A stretch of DNA of 64,000 nucleotides from NCBI GenBank assembly GCA_020444175.1, contig JAHLLM010000011.1:62001-126000 (forward strand). Direction: 5' to 3'. The position numbers and the translations under genes are program-made. The notes beneath the pieces are model-generated. The model had not been told where the DNA came from, ran no database searches, and was given only the letters and a program-made list of their open reading frames with translations. Positions 35,419-44,790 of the stretch are shown here, one piece after another. The stretch's first letter is position 1; the number at the start of each line of letters is the position of its first letter. Source of the DNA: Desulfobulbaceae bacterium. GTDB taxonomy: Bacteria; Desulfobacterota; Desulfobulbia; Desulfobulbales; SURF-16.

Positions 35419-36936
35419 ATGATAAAATACGCTGCTGACACATCTCAACTCTTTGAGTTCCAGGACCAAAACGACTTTGACCGTTTTCGTGATTTGCTTA
35501 GCCGCAGCGGCTATATGGATGCAGGTCTGCTTGACAGCATAGGCATCAACGACGATCTGCCAGCCATAAAGGGCAACAACCACCCTCTGCTCCTCGAAAG
35601 AACCGCTTCCGGCTCTCCCCTCCATACCCTCATCCGGCTTTTCCTTATGGAAATGCCTGTGCCAATTGACATCTTAAAAAAAACGATCAAACCCATGACC
35701 GTGGACGACTGGGAACAGGCTGGGCTTATTCATTGCCGGGATCAGGAGGTTGTTGCGGCCATAAAACTCCTGCCGTTCCAGAACCTTGTTGTCGCCTTTG
35801 ATTTAACCTCCATCATGCAGACTCCCTTGCGGGAAAACTATGTCATGGGTATCGGCAGCAGCACGATTACCCTGTCAAATCTGACAATCCGCAGACATTC
35901 ACGACGTACCCTTGATCTTGGCGCCGGTTGCGGCATTCATGCCTTTCTGGCAGCGCCTCACAGTGACCGGACCATTGCCGTGGACATCAATCCCCGTGCC
36001 GTACAACTTGCAAAATTTAATGCAAAACTCAATAATATCAGGAACATTGAGTGCCTGCAGGGTGACTTTTTCAGACCGGTTTCCGAACAGAAGTTCGATC
36101 TGGTTGTCAGCAATCCGCCCTTTGTCATTTCTCCTGAGACCCGTTTTATTTACCGGGACGGAGGCCTGGAAGCCGATTCTGTTACACGTAAAATTGTCCG
36201 GAATGTTCCCCACGTTCTGAATGAAGGCGGCTATTGTCAGATTCTTTGCAACTGGGCGCAAACAAAAGAACAGGACTGGGGGGAAAGACTGGAAAACTGG
36301 TTTGAGGGAAGTGGTTGTGATGCCTGGGTAATGCGCTCGGAATCGCTTTCAGCGGCAACCTATGCCTCAACCTGGATTAAACATACCGAATTTTTTGATC
36401 AGGAAACCGAGTTCGCCCAGCGGTTTCGGAGATGGATGGACTATTATGAAGAACATGGCATTCAGTCCGTAGGCGCAGGGCTCATCACCATGCGAAAATC
36501 GACTGGCAAGGCCAGCTGGTTCCGCGCCGATGAAAGCCCCGACAAAATGCTGGGTCCCTGCGGAGAATCAATTCTAGCGGGGTTTGAGCTCAGGGATTTT
36601 CTTGAAACAGTGAAAGATGACAAGACCTTTCTTGACAGCCGTCTCCGCCACTCCCCGGACATCCGTCTTGAGCAGCAGTTCGACCCCGCCGAACAGGGCT
36701 GGAAAACAACATCCTCCTTCATCACTCTAACCAAAGGATTTGCCTACAGAGGGAATTCAGACCCACTCATAGCCAATCTGCTTATCAAGTGCGATGGCAA
36801 AACCCCTTTAAAAAACCTTATCACAGATATGGCCGCTTCCTTGGGAGCAAGCCCGGAGCAACTGGCCCCCACCCTCTGCGGATTGATCCGCAAACTCATT
36901 GAGCAGGGATTTCTGCTGCCCGGCCATCAAAACTGA
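35419..36936 (+). CDS. Class I SAM-dependent methyltransferase (N-P-P-F type)
   Basis: This 505-residue protein has a Rossmann methyltransferase core at about 160-300: motif I DLGAGCGIHAF from residue 166, acidic motif II AVDIN, and motif IV NPPF at 232-235. N-P-P-F/Y is used by enzymes that methylate amide or exocyclic nitrogen atoms (glutamine, adenine, guanine), so a protein or nucleic acid substrate is likely. An extra N-terminal region of about 150 residues and a C-terminal region of about 200 residues (ending in a winged-helix-like helical segment) are unusual for HemK/PrmC enzymes and may determine the target. AAAGG lies 7 bases before the ATG. The next gene begins within 20 bases. Confidence 0.85.
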   Translation: MIKYAADTSQLFEFQDQNDFDRFRDLLSRSGYMDAGLLDSIGINDDLPAIKGNNHPLLLERTASGSPLHTLIRLFLMEMPVPIDILKKTIKPMTVDDWEQAGLIHCRDQEVVAAIKLLPFQNLVVAFDLTSIMQTPLRENYVMGIGSSTITLSNLTIRRHSRRTLDLGAGCGIHAFLAAPHSDRTIAVDINPRAVQLAKFNAKLNNIRNIECLQGDFFRPVSEQKFDLVVSNPPFVISPETRFIYRDGGLEADSVTRKIVRNVPHVLNEGGYCQILCNWAQTKEQDWGERLENWFEGSGCDAWVMRSESLSAATYASTWIKHTEFFDQETEFAQRFRRWMDYYEEHGIQSVGAGLITMRKSTGKASWFRADESPDKMLGPCGESILAGFELRDFLETVKDDKTFLDSRLRHSPDIRLEQQFDPAEQGWKTTSSFITLTKGFAYRGNSDPLIANLLIKCDGKTPLKNLITDMAASLGASPEQLAPTLCGLIRKLIEQGFLLPGHQN

Positions 36937-36955
36937 ATCACTGATCCATGGCATC

Positions 36956-37762
36956 ATGAGCGACACTGGACTCATTATCTATAAAGTTCGAGATCGATAC
37001 GGTGAGATTGAGGTCATCGACCAGGGAGTGGAACGCATTCTGTCTTTCGGCAACCAGGCCAGGCAGAGCGTCATGCTTCGTGACAGCCCCCATGCCCTGC
37101 CTTTAATTTACACCCAGGCAATGATGACGGCGCTCCTTTTTCAGCCTCAGCCGCAAAAAGCCCTTTTCTTGGGACTGGGAGGCGGTACGATGCCGTCATT
37201 TCTTCTCCACCATTATCCAGAATGCCAGATTGACTGCGTGGAATTGCGGCCCAAGGTGGTTCATGCCGCCCACACCTATTTCAATCTTCCTGCCGATGAT
37301 GCCGATGACCAGAGACTGCGTGTATATATTGATGATGCCAGTCATTTTCTAGGCAGCGGTTCGCAGGGAGATTATGACCTCCTTTTCTTGGATCTCTTCT
37401 GTGAGTCAGGTCCTGTGGACTGCGTCAAGGAGAATAATTTCCTTGCTGCCTGCCGGAACAATCTTTCCAGCCATGGCATACTTATCTGTAATACTTGGAC
37501 TGCCACACAGGCAAACTTTACGGATTTCGCTCGTATGGCCCGTGAGATTTTCCCGGGCAAAATGCTCTCATTGAGACTGGGCGCCCGCTACAACGCCGTT
37601 GTTTTTGCCTTTATAGACCCGCAAATGCTTTCAGGCCTCAGGAAAAGACGAAATGCCGCCAGGCATCTTCTCAAAAAAACCAGCATCAACTTCCCCGGCT
37701 ACCTCCGGCAACTCATCGAACAAAATGTTTCTTTGCTTGATCGCCTCTTAATGCGAGGGTGA
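36956..37762 (+). CDS. Spermidine synthase-like methyltransferase-fold protein
   Basis: The 268-residue protein starts at ATG 36956 (MSDTGLIIYKV); the frame also stays open upstream to a TTG at 36899 inside the preceding gene. It has the fold of spermidine synthases: GLGGGTMPSFLLHHYPECQIDCVELRP binds the nucleotide part of the cofactor, followed by VYIDDASHFL and YDLLFLDLF. The full aminopropyl-transfer signature of SpeE is not convincing, and the polyamine operon at 60.3 kb uses a different pathway, so the role may be methyl transfer or something else. It is probably co-transcribed with the N-P-P-F methyltransferase. Confidence 0.8.
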   Translation: MSDTGLIIYKVRDRYGEIEVIDQGVERILSFGNQARQSVMLRDSPHALPLIYTQAMMTALLFQPQPQKALFLGLGGGTMPSFLLHHYPECQIDCVELRPKVVHAAHTYFNLPADDADDQRLRVYIDDASHFLGSGSQGDYDLLFLDLFCESGPVDCVKENNFLAACRNNLSSHGILICNTWTATQANFTDFARMAREIFPGKMLSLRLGARYNAVVFAFIDPQMLSGLRKRRNAARHLLKKTSINFPGYLRQLIEQNVSLLDRLLMRG

Positions 37763-37792
37763 AAATATTTACCTCAAAGCTCTTGTTGTGCC

Positions 37793-38587
37793 CTACCAAT
37801 CATGAAGAAACAAAAAAAGACGTAAAACACAAAAACCCTTGTTTCGTTTTTTTCTTTCCTTTGGATTGTGCTGAAACCATGTATCAAAAGAATTTCTTAA
37901 TAGTAATCGATTCGCCGGCACGGGATTAGTTATATATGTTTCAAGCCTTGTATCAACATCTTTCAGTTGTCTCGATCGAGTGTGTAAAATACTACGGCTT
38001 GTTTTATCCACCCACTCATGATGAGGCACTACCGCAGCAGGGCTTTGAAATGTAATGCCAATTAATCGAGTAAATGCTGTCACATTTGCCATACCAAATC
38101 TCGTCACTGCATCATAATAGGACTGGAGAAACAACACCCGCTGATTTCCACTAGGATGCATGTTATCCCCAGCGCCAAGCAGATTTGTTAAGGCCGGAAA
38201 TTGAGATACTATCTGCTTTGCTCTAATGGGGAAGTCCGTCATGAAAGTATGAAATGCTATTAAATCCGCGACGTGCTCTCCCATTTTAGAATTTAAAGCC
38301 AAACCTACGGCAGGGAATGCCTGATTGGAAGCGGCTAAAACGCTTTGAGTCACATGGTGAGACATTTCGTGCGCAATGCAAAACCACACGAGTGAATCAT
38401 TAGGTAAATTAAGAGCACCCTGTGTTGTTTCGACAAACCCTGGAACGGCTCCGCCATCGATATTGAGGCTCGGATTGATCGTAAGATTAGCTGGGAGTTG
38501 GACGGGGTTACCTTGTTCGTATTGAACCCAGACCGGCCTCAGTTGATTTTGGTAGAGATTCTGTGCATTGATCGCGGTTATGGCCAT
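37793..38587 (-). CDS. HExxH zinc metallopeptidase-like protein, candidate T6SS effector
   Basis: The 264-residue protein contains the zinc-protease helix HEMSH (73-77) and a second ligand candidate E104 in KMGEHVADLIAFH, the gluzincin pattern. It has no signal peptide or membrane segment, so it is either cytosolic or exported by another route. The start is firm: AAGGAGG lies 6 bases before the ATG. The gene is on the same strand as the T6SS operon, 194 bases beyond the clpV stop, with a MITE-like element in between. This end-of-operon position is where T6SS effectors often lie. No immunity-like gene is next to it. The last 20 residues are very basic (KERKKRNKG) and may be poorly conserved. 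The effector role is inference. Confidence 0.8.
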   Translation of the reverse strand: MAITAINAQNLYQNQLRPVWVQYEQGNPVQLPANLTINPSLNIDGGAVPGFVETTQGALNLPNDSLVWFCIAHEMSHHVTQSVLAASNQAFPAVGLALNSKMGEHVADLIAFHTFMTDFPIRAKQIVSQFPALTNLLGAGDNMHPSGNQRVLFLQSYYDAVTRFGMANVTAFTRLIGITFQSPAAVVPHHEWVDKTSRSILHTRSRQLKDVDTRLETYITNPVPANRLLLRNSFDTWFQHNPKERKKRNKGFCVLRLFLFLHDW

Positions 38588-38638
38588 GATATCCTCCTTA
38601 AGCGGGAAAAATGAGATCAGCTTTCAGCTCACCAGCTA

Positions 38639-38778
38639 GTGTCTGTCCAGAAATAGGTCATTTTGTTCGAGATCAAGGATTGCGCAAAAAATTACCGGAG
38701 GCATATAGGCGATATTCCGAGGATAATTTTTAAGCATGACACAGATATCGGGCAAAAGGGCCATTTGTGGACAGGCAC
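38639..38778. mobile_element. MITE-like element, copy B, inserted at the clpV stop codon
   Basis: The 140-bp element has ends GTGTCTGTCC and GGACAGGCAC, inverted repeats matching at 14 of 16 positions. It is flanked by the direct repeat CAGCTA (38633-38638 and 38779-38784). The right-hand copy contains the clpV stop codon (TAG on the minus strand). No open frame lies inside. Internal blocks GTTCGAGATCAAGGA, AAAAATTACCGGAGGCATAT and CAGATATCGGGC match copy C. Confidence 0.85.
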
Positions 38779-38781
38779 CAG

Positions 38782-41436
38782 CTACTTCACCTCATAGACA
38801 AAGCCCCCGTCGCCAACAGTTACCTCAACTTCCTCAATCTCTCCTCCTTCCGCCATACGGCTCAGCAGTTCCCGGCTCATCTGCGGCAGCAGGGTGTGCG
38901 ACAGGATATGATCGATATTACGCGCTCCGCTGTCAACCTCGGTGCAGCGGCTGGCAATGGCTTCGACCACGTCATCTCCACAGGTGAAAATCGTATTGCG
39001 GTTTTCAAGCATACGCTTGGCAACACCATTTAGTTTCAGCCTGGTGATGAGCCGCAGGTTGTCATCGGTGATCGGGTAGTAGGGAATGACCTTCAGGCGT
39101 CCCAGAAAGGCTGGTTTGAAATGATCCTGCAGCTCCGGACGCAGAGTGTCGGCCAGGGCGTCCGGTTCCGGTTTGGTTTCTTCATCAGCGCAGACCTTCA
39201 TAATGGTATCCGTGCCCAAATTTGAGGTAAGAATGATCAGGGTATTTTTAAAGTCAATGCGCCGTCCCTCGCCGTCCTCCAGCATGCCCTTGTCAAACAC
39301 CTGATAAAAGAGCTCCATGACATCATTATGGGCCTTTTCCACCTCATCGAGCAGGACAACGCTGTAAGGCCGCCGCCGGACTGCCTCGGTAAGCACACCT
39401 CCCTCGCCGTAACCGACATAACCAGGAGGAGAACCTTTGAGGCTGGACACGGTGTGGGCCTCCTGATATTCACTCATGTTAATGGTGATAATGTTTTCCT
39501 CGCCCCCATAGAGAAGATCCGCCAGGGCCAGGGCAGTTTCCGTCTTACCCACCCCGCTTGGACCGACAAGCATGAACACCCCGGTGGGCTTGGAGGGATC
39601 TTCGATACCGGCGTGGGCGGTCTGGATGGTCTGGGCCATGGCGCTCAGTCCATGATCCTGACCAATGACCCGTTGTCCAAGAAGTTTGTCTAGATTCATC
39701 ACCGTGGTGATCTCATCGGTGAGCATCCTGCCGGTGGGAATACCTGTCCAGCCGGAAATAACGTCGGATATGGTCGCTGAATCAACCGAAATCTGGACAA
39801 GGGGTTCTTCCCCCTGCACCTCGTTAAGTTCCTTTTCCAGGCCTTGCAGCTCATCACGTTTGTCAGCAAGTTCCGGAGCAGCTGGATTCTCTGCGTGCAA
39901 GTCCAGAATTTCCTGGCGTGCGGCAACGATCTTGTCCGCCACCTCCATTTCAGCCTTCCATTTCGCTTCAAGCTCCTCAAGACTCTTCTGAGTTGCCTCC
40001 CTGTCGGCGGCAAGCTCTTCGAGGCGTGCGCTGTGATCCTGGCCCATCAAAACCTCTTTTTCAAGAATCCTTGTTTCGCGCTCTATCTGGCCGATACGCC
40101 GCGACATCTCCTCAACCGCAGAGGGGCTCGTAGTGAGTCCTATAGCCACCCGGGCGCAGGCAGTATCGAGCACGCTCACCGATTTATCGGGCAGTTGTCT
40201 GCCAGTAATATAGCGATGGGAAAGATGCACTGAATCAGCCAAGGCAGCATCGGTTATCATCACCTTATGGTGGTTCTCAATAAAAGGAGCAATGGCCCGC
40301 ATCATGACCATGGCCTTTTCTTCATCCGGTTCCTCAACCTTGACAACCTGAAATCGTCTTGCCAGGGCAGCGTCCTTTTCAAAATATTTTTTGTACTCCG
40401 CCCAGGTGGTAGCGGCAATGGTGCGTAGTTCACCACGGGCAAGGGCGGGTTTAAGGAGATTGGCCGCGTCTCCCGCCCCGGCCGAACCACCGGCGCCGAT
40501 CAGGGTATGGGCCTCGTCAATAAACAGGATAATCGGCACAGGAGAGGCCTTGACCTCGTTGATAACCTGCTTCAAGCGTTCCTCAAATTCGCCCTTGATA
40601 CCGGCACCGGCCTGCAGCAAAGCCAGATCAAGGGTGTGGATAGCCACGCCGCGCAATGGCGGGGGGACATCGCCTTCAGCAATGCGCAGGGCAAATCCTT
40701 CAACCACCGCAGTTTTGCCCACCCCGGCCTCACCGGTCAGTATTGGATTGTTCTGACGGCGGCGGATAAGGATATCCACCATCTGGCGGATCTCAAAATC
40801 TCGGCCCAGCACCGGATCTATTTCTCCCTGTTTAGCCTTGTCCGTGAGGTTGACGGTATATTGGGCCAGGGCCTGCCCTTTTCCGGCTGCCATGGGAGCA
40901 GAGGCACCGGCTCCTGCGGCGGCAGGTCCGGCTGCTGAAGTGGACACCTCCTCACTTTCCTCGACAGAGCCTGCTGTCAACTCGGCAAAGGATTCCGACA
41001 GAGTTTCAACGGAAATTTTCTTAAACAGGGATGAGCTGGCAGAGAGCCCCCTGGCCATTTCAGAATTTGAAAGCAGACTGAGGACGATATGGCCGCTGCG
41101 AACGGCGTTTACCTGAAAGTCAACCGAGGCAACAAGCCATGCCTCTTTTATCATCTGCGGAATACGGGGAGACAGGGCCGGGGTTCGGGAATTACCTGTT
41201 TTAAACTCCTCAATGCTCCTGGTCAGATCACCCATCAAATGGGATTCGTTTATCTCGAAATAGCGGAGAATTTTTTGAAAATCCGTGTCATTAATATCCA
41301 GGAGTTTAATAAAGAAATGCTCCAGCTCCACGTCATAATGGGTGTGCGACAAACACAAACCTGCTGCTGATTCAAGGCTTTTGCGGCATGCGGTATTAAG
41401 TTTCCCAATCAGGGACTTGAGATTTGATATTGCCAT
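38782..41436 (-). CDS. clpV: ClpV (TssH), AAA+ ATPase that recycles the T6SS sheath
   Basis: ClpV unfolds contracted TssB-TssC sheath so that it can be reused. The 884-residue protein has an N-terminal Clp_N domain (about 1-155) and a Gly/Ala-rich linker. The first AAA+ module has Walker A GEAGVGKT at 235-242, followed by a coiled-coil middle domain (about 440-540). The second AAA+ module has GPSGVGKT at 625-632 and Walker B SVVLLDEVEKAH. GWTGIPTGRM before the second module is typical of Clp/Hsp100 proteins. It is the last core gene of the operon. Its stop codon is inside the target-site duplication of MITE copy B. Confidence 0.97.
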   Translation of the reverse strand: MAISNLKSLIGKLNTACRKSLESAAGLCLSHTHYDVELEHFFIKLLDINDTDFQKILRYFEINESHLMGDLTRSIEEFKTGNSRTPALSPRIPQMIKEAWLVASVDFQVNAVRSGHIVLSLLSNSEMARGLSASSSLFKKISVETLSESFAELTAGSVEESEEVSTSAAGPAAAGAGASAPMAAGKGQALAQYTVNLTDKAKQGEIDPVLGRDFEIRQMVDILIRRRQNNPILTGEAGVGKTAVVEGFALRIAEGDVPPPLRGVAIHTLDLALLQAGAGIKGEFEERLKQVINEVKASPVPIILFIDEAHTLIGAGGSAGAGDAANLLKPALARGELRTIAATTWAEYKKYFEKDAALARRFQVVKVEEPDEEKAMVMMRAIAPFIENHHKVMITDAALADSVHLSHRYITGRQLPDKSVSVLDTACARVAIGLTTSPSAVEEMSRRIGQIERETRILEKEVLMGQDHSARLEELAADREATQKSLEELEAKWKAEMEVADKIVAARQEILDLHAENPAAPELADKRDELQGLEKELNEVQGEEPLVQISVDSATISDVISGWTGIPTGRMLTDEITTVMNLDKLLGQRVIGQDHGLSAMAQTIQTAHAGIEDPSKPTGVFMLVGPSGVGKTETALALADLLYGGEENIITINMSEYQEAHTVSSLKGSPPGYVGYGEGGVLTEAVRRRPYSVVLLDEVEKAHNDVMELFYQVFDKGMLEDGEGRRIDFKNTLIILTSNLGTDTIMKVCADEETKPEPDALADTLRPELQDHFKPAFLGRLKVIPYYPITDDNLRLITRLKLNGVAKRMLENRNTIFTCGDDVVEAIASRCTEVDSGARNIDHILSHTLLPQMSRELLSRMAEGGEIEEVEVTVGDGGFVYEVK

Positions 41437-41497
41437 GGTAAAAACTCCTTTTTTATTTCTTAGGCTGTTGAGCTGTTATAAACAAATCTGAATTGCA

Positions 41498-42532
41498 TTA
41501 GTTATCCGGTTCCAACCCTTCCTCCTCAAAAATGATCGACGGATCTTCATGATGAACTATATCAGGGCTTTTTATCCATGTTGACCATCCCAGACGGGGC
41601 GCCGGGGATTCTGCTCCCAGAACGCAGAGAGGCACCTCGTCGCGTTTCAAAAAAACACGTACGTCAAATTCATATTCAATGCCCACCATATAGCGAACAA
41701 AAGAAAAGATGGGACGCAGCAGGTCTCCGCTTGGCAGGAAACGAAGAAACTCATTAATACCCATGGGCCCGAGATTAACCCGGAACTTCGTCTGGCAGTC
41801 CCAGACAAAACTGCCGCACACCGTATCTTCACCAAGCCTGGCGTTTGCCTTGCCGATACTGGTCTGATCCTCAGGGGACAGGGGAATCATTCTTTCGACA
41901 AACTGCTCAACCGAAACCGATGTGCCGGAATAATAGGCCACTGCCGATTCAATGGACACCGCCGAAGGAGTCTGCCGAGATAAAAGTCCGCTGTAGAAAG
42001 AAAGTGACTCCTCGGGCAATCCGATCCTTCCCCGTAAACCGGTAGTACCGAGCCCGGCAAGACTGAGGAGATACCAGGACAGCTTGTCCCGGGAGCCGGG
42101 CAGATAGGTTACCGGAAACTGATGTTTTTTCCAGGCAAGATAAAAAAAAGAGATAAGCCGGTGGTGAAAGATATCCAGGAAAGCGCTGATACTGTAATCC
42201 TTCTTGCGCCGGCGCTCCACCGCCATTTCATTGCACCAGTGCGGCAGGACACCGGATGGGCCGAGAAGTCCCATAAAGGCAACATCCATGCTGCATGGTT
42301 CGTCATCCGTTGGAGGAGAAAAGCCGGCAATGTCGCTGGGAGCAAAAGCAAGACCAGGGGAAACAGAAAAACGCACCGCCTCCTGGCGAGGATCCTGGGT
42401 CTGGCCAAGAGGCCTTTTGTCCGCATAAAGTTTCTCAAGAAGGTCGACAGCTTTAAAAAAGGAAAAGGTATAAAATTCCTCTTTAAAACTCTCTTCTAAA
42501 GGAGAACTCGATTGCCGCTTCTCGGGGGCCAC
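41498..42532 (-). CDS. tssG: TssG, T6SS baseplate subunit
   Basis: TssG works with TssF and TssK in the baseplate wedge. The 344-residue protein has the family features: YTFSFFKAVDLLEKL near the start, FSVSPGLAFAPSDI, the segment LGPSGVLPHWCNEM, and a late LGPMGINEFLRFLPSGD. The start is GTG at 42532, supported by GAGGTG 8 bases upstream, and it overlaps the end of tssF by 37 bases. Length is normal. Confidence 0.94.
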   Translation of the reverse strand: MAPEKRQSSSPLEESFKEEFYTFSFFKAVDLLEKLYADKRPLGQTQDPRQEAVRFSVSPGLAFAPSDIAGFSPPTDDEPCSMDVAFMGLLGPSGVLPHWCNEMAVERRRKKDYSISAFLDIFHHRLISFFYLAWKKHQFPVTYLPGSRDKLSWYLLSLAGLGTTGLRGRIGLPEESLSFYSGLLSRQTPSAVSIESAVAYYSGTSVSVEQFVERMIPLSPEDQTSIGKANARLGEDTVCGSFVWDCQTKFRVNLGPMGINEFLRFLPSGDLLRPIFSFVRYMVGIEYEFDVRVFLKRDEVPLCVLGAESPAPRLGWSTWIKSPDIVHHEDPSIIFEEEGLEPDN

Positions 42533-44301
42533 TCTTTTAGCACCTCACTTTTCTGGATGGTTCTGGCCACCAGTTGGCTGAATGAGTTAATCGACACGTA
42601 TTGGCCAAGAAATCTTTCCAAAATACTGGAAAAAAGAAAAAGTCCGGTGCCCACATATTTATCTTCATCAAACACTATTTCAACCTGGACACCGCGCCCA
42701 AACGAGCGTCCCATTCTCCTGGTGACGTAGCGTGATTTCAGAGCGGAAATTCCACTGATCTGCTGGCGCGTTGTCGGCGAGTTATCAAAATCATAGAGTC
42801 TGAGGATTTCCCGTAAAGCCTCCTCCCCCCCCTGGACAATTGACAGATAATTCAGGGACAGATGGGATATGAGCCGCCAATGCAGGCCGCCACCAAGTGA
42901 AGGACGGCGACTGGGGGTCGGCTTCATCAGGCAGCTCACCTTGACAAGAGGGGCTGCAATTTCAAGATCAAAGTCCCCTGTGGGGGCGCCAAAGGGGAGC
43001 CGGGACGGCAGGTCGCGATTCGTGCATGTTGTGTGCAGCAGCATAATCTCCACACCGGGATCCGTGGGCTTGAAATCAAGATCAGTAAAGGAGAGAAAGA
43101 CCTCTGTGCCGTTATCGCCTTTTTTACCGGACTGGCGACGCTGAATATGCCAATAGGCCCTTCTGCTGTGCGATTCATCTCCACTCAAATGGTGCCGCAT
43201 GGAATAAAACGGCCGGTATTCATACTGCTTGCCAGGCGTTGCCGTTGACGAGGCTGTCACTCTGTCAACGCTGTACACTTCAGTGCTTTCACGTTTCCTG
43301 AGATCAGGCACCACCTGATATTCGGTCTTGCGCTGCTCCACCCGGATCGGTTCCGCTGTCTTTGAAAAAAGATTGACAGCCGGCGAGGCATTCAGGCAGA
43401 ACGTATCGCTGTTGACCACAAGATTACTCTTGGCCATCCTGTCAAGATAGATCCAGATGTCCAGCGTATCGCCGAATTTACGATCCTTCAATCTGTCCAG
43501 TCCCTGCAGGTCAAAAAAAAGAAACTTCTCAGGAAAGCAGAAATATTCAAAAAGCAGGCGATAGCCGGGAAACGATCTTTTTGAAAAAGGCAGAATCCCT
43601 TCCTCGTCTTCAAAACCAACCGGGCTGATTGCCGAAGGAGTCATGGCAACCGACCGTGACGTTCCAGAGGAGTTTCCTGCCTTGTATTCCACATGACAGA
43701 CGTTGTTAAACAGCAGCTCGTAAAGATGAAAAACATGCTGGTGCTGACCATGCAGAAAAAAACGCAAGCCTTTCCATTCAATCTCGGAAAAGGGGATGTT
43801 GTTTGCCGTTTTCAGCCTGAGGTGAATGGCCTGCTGGGCATCCTTGACAAGAACTTTGGGATCCTCCAGACCTGCTTCGACCACCTCCACCGGCCAGATA
43901 TGAACCGGCTGGCAACTGGTAAACTGACAGGGGGTGCCGTTGACCGGCTTTGAATAGAGCTTTGTACCGCGCTCGATCAGGTAGCCTGCCTCGGAAATAT
44001 TCTGCATGATCGGCTCAAAGCGGGCAATGGTCACTGAGGGGATGGGATTATTGTAATGCGGATAAATGACATTAAAAAGCGATTCCGTAATGTCCGGAAA
44101 ATCGTCATCTATTTTTTTGTGAATTCGACCGCTGATAAAGGCAAAGGCCTCGATCAACCTTTCGGTATGGGGATCGGAAGATTTATCATTTTCGAGCAGA
44201 AGACGTCCGGCAATCTTGGGATATTTCCGGGCAAACTCCCCGCCCATCTGCCGGACATAACTCAACTCCTGTTCATAATAGTTCAGCAGTGCGTCATCCA
44301 T
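42496..44301 (-). CDS. tssF: TssF, T6SS baseplate subunit
   Basis: The 601-residue protein matches TssF over its whole length. It begins with LNYYEQELSYVRQMGGEFARKYPKIAGRL, the strongly conserved opening of the family, followed by DPHTERLIEAFAFISGRIHKKIDDDFPDITESL. Near the C-terminus FGRGVQVEIVFDEDKYVGTGLFLFSSILERFLGQYVSINSF is equally typical. TssF and TssG form the wedge that joins baseplate to spike and sheath. The ATG follows the tssE stop by 6 bases. Confidence 0.96.
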   Translation of the reverse strand: MDDALLNYYEQELSYVRQMGGEFARKYPKIAGRLLLENDKSSDPHTERLIEAFAFISGRIHKKIDDDFPDITESLFNVIYPHYNNPIPSVTIARFEPIMQNISEAGYLIERGTKLYSKPVNGTPCQFTSCQPVHIWPVEVVEAGLEDPKVLVKDAQQAIHLRLKTANNIPFSEIEWKGLRFFLHGQHQHVFHLYELLFNNVCHVEYKAGNSSGTSRSVAMTPSAISPVGFEDEEGILPFSKRSFPGYRLLFEYFCFPEKFLFFDLQGLDRLKDRKFGDTLDIWIYLDRMAKSNLVVNSDTFCLNASPAVNLFSKTAEPIRVEQRKTEYQVVPDLRKRESTEVYSVDRVTASSTATPGKQYEYRPFYSMRHHLSGDESHSRRAYWHIQRRQSGKKGDNGTEVFLSFTDLDFKPTDPGVEIMLLHTTCTNRDLPSRLPFGAPTGDFDLEIAAPLVKVSCLMKPTPSRRPSLGGGLHWRLISHLSLNYLSIVQGGEEALREILRLYDFDNSPTTRQQISGISALKSRYVTRRMGRSFGRGVQVEIVFDEDKYVGTGLFLFSSILERFLGQYVSINSFSQLVARTIQKSEVLKEWPPRSGNRVLL

Positions 44302-44307
44302 AGTTGT

Positions 44308-44781
44308 CTACTTTGTTATGCTGTAATTGCTTCTGTTGAGATCATACTTCGTGTCAAAGACCACCGGCTCGGAAATAGGGTCCACAACAAGGACTCCGGT
44401 AATTCTGAACTTAAGCTCTCTGCTGCCGCTTGCCGGGGAATCAATATGAACGGTAATATTCTTCAACCTCGGTTCAAAACGCGCTATTGTTTTTTCTATT
44501 TCCAGACGCAGTTGAGAACGCACGGAGACATTTCCCGGGTTTCTGCTGGTAAAATCCGGCAGGCCGTAAACAAACAGAGAATTATTGACCTCCGGATACG
44601 GGGCAGGAGGGACAAGGATGCTGCGCCTGGTGTTTAAAAGATTTTCCAGATCACGTGCCACGGCATCCTTTATCTGTCCCGCAGAAAACCCTTCCTGGAC
44701 AGGCTCATGGCTGACATTTGGTTCCCTGTCTATAAGCCTGTCCAGAATTGAGGCCTGCACGCTCTGTCTGTTTTTCAGCAC
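44308..44781 (-). CDS. tssE: TssE, gp25-like baseplate protein
   Basis: The 157-residue protein belongs to the gp25/lysozyme-like baseplate family. SVQASILDRLID at the N-terminus, DLENLLNTRR in the middle and EIEKTIARFEPRLKNITVHI are characteristic, the last containing the conserved E-x-x-I-x-x-x-E/P-R region. TssE starts polymerisation of the sheath. The start codon is GTG, 9 bases after the hcp stop, and no good ribosome site precedes it, so translation is probably coupled to hcp. Confidence 0.94.
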   Translation of the reverse strand: MLKNRQSVQASILDRLIDREPNVSHEPVQEGFSAGQIKDAVARDLENLLNTRRSILVPPAPYPEVNNSLFVYGLPDFTSRNPGNVSVRSQLRLEIEKTIARFEPRLKNITVHIDSPASGSRELKFRITGVLVVDPISEPVVFDTKYDLNRSNYSITK

Positions 44782-44790
44782 AACTAAAAA

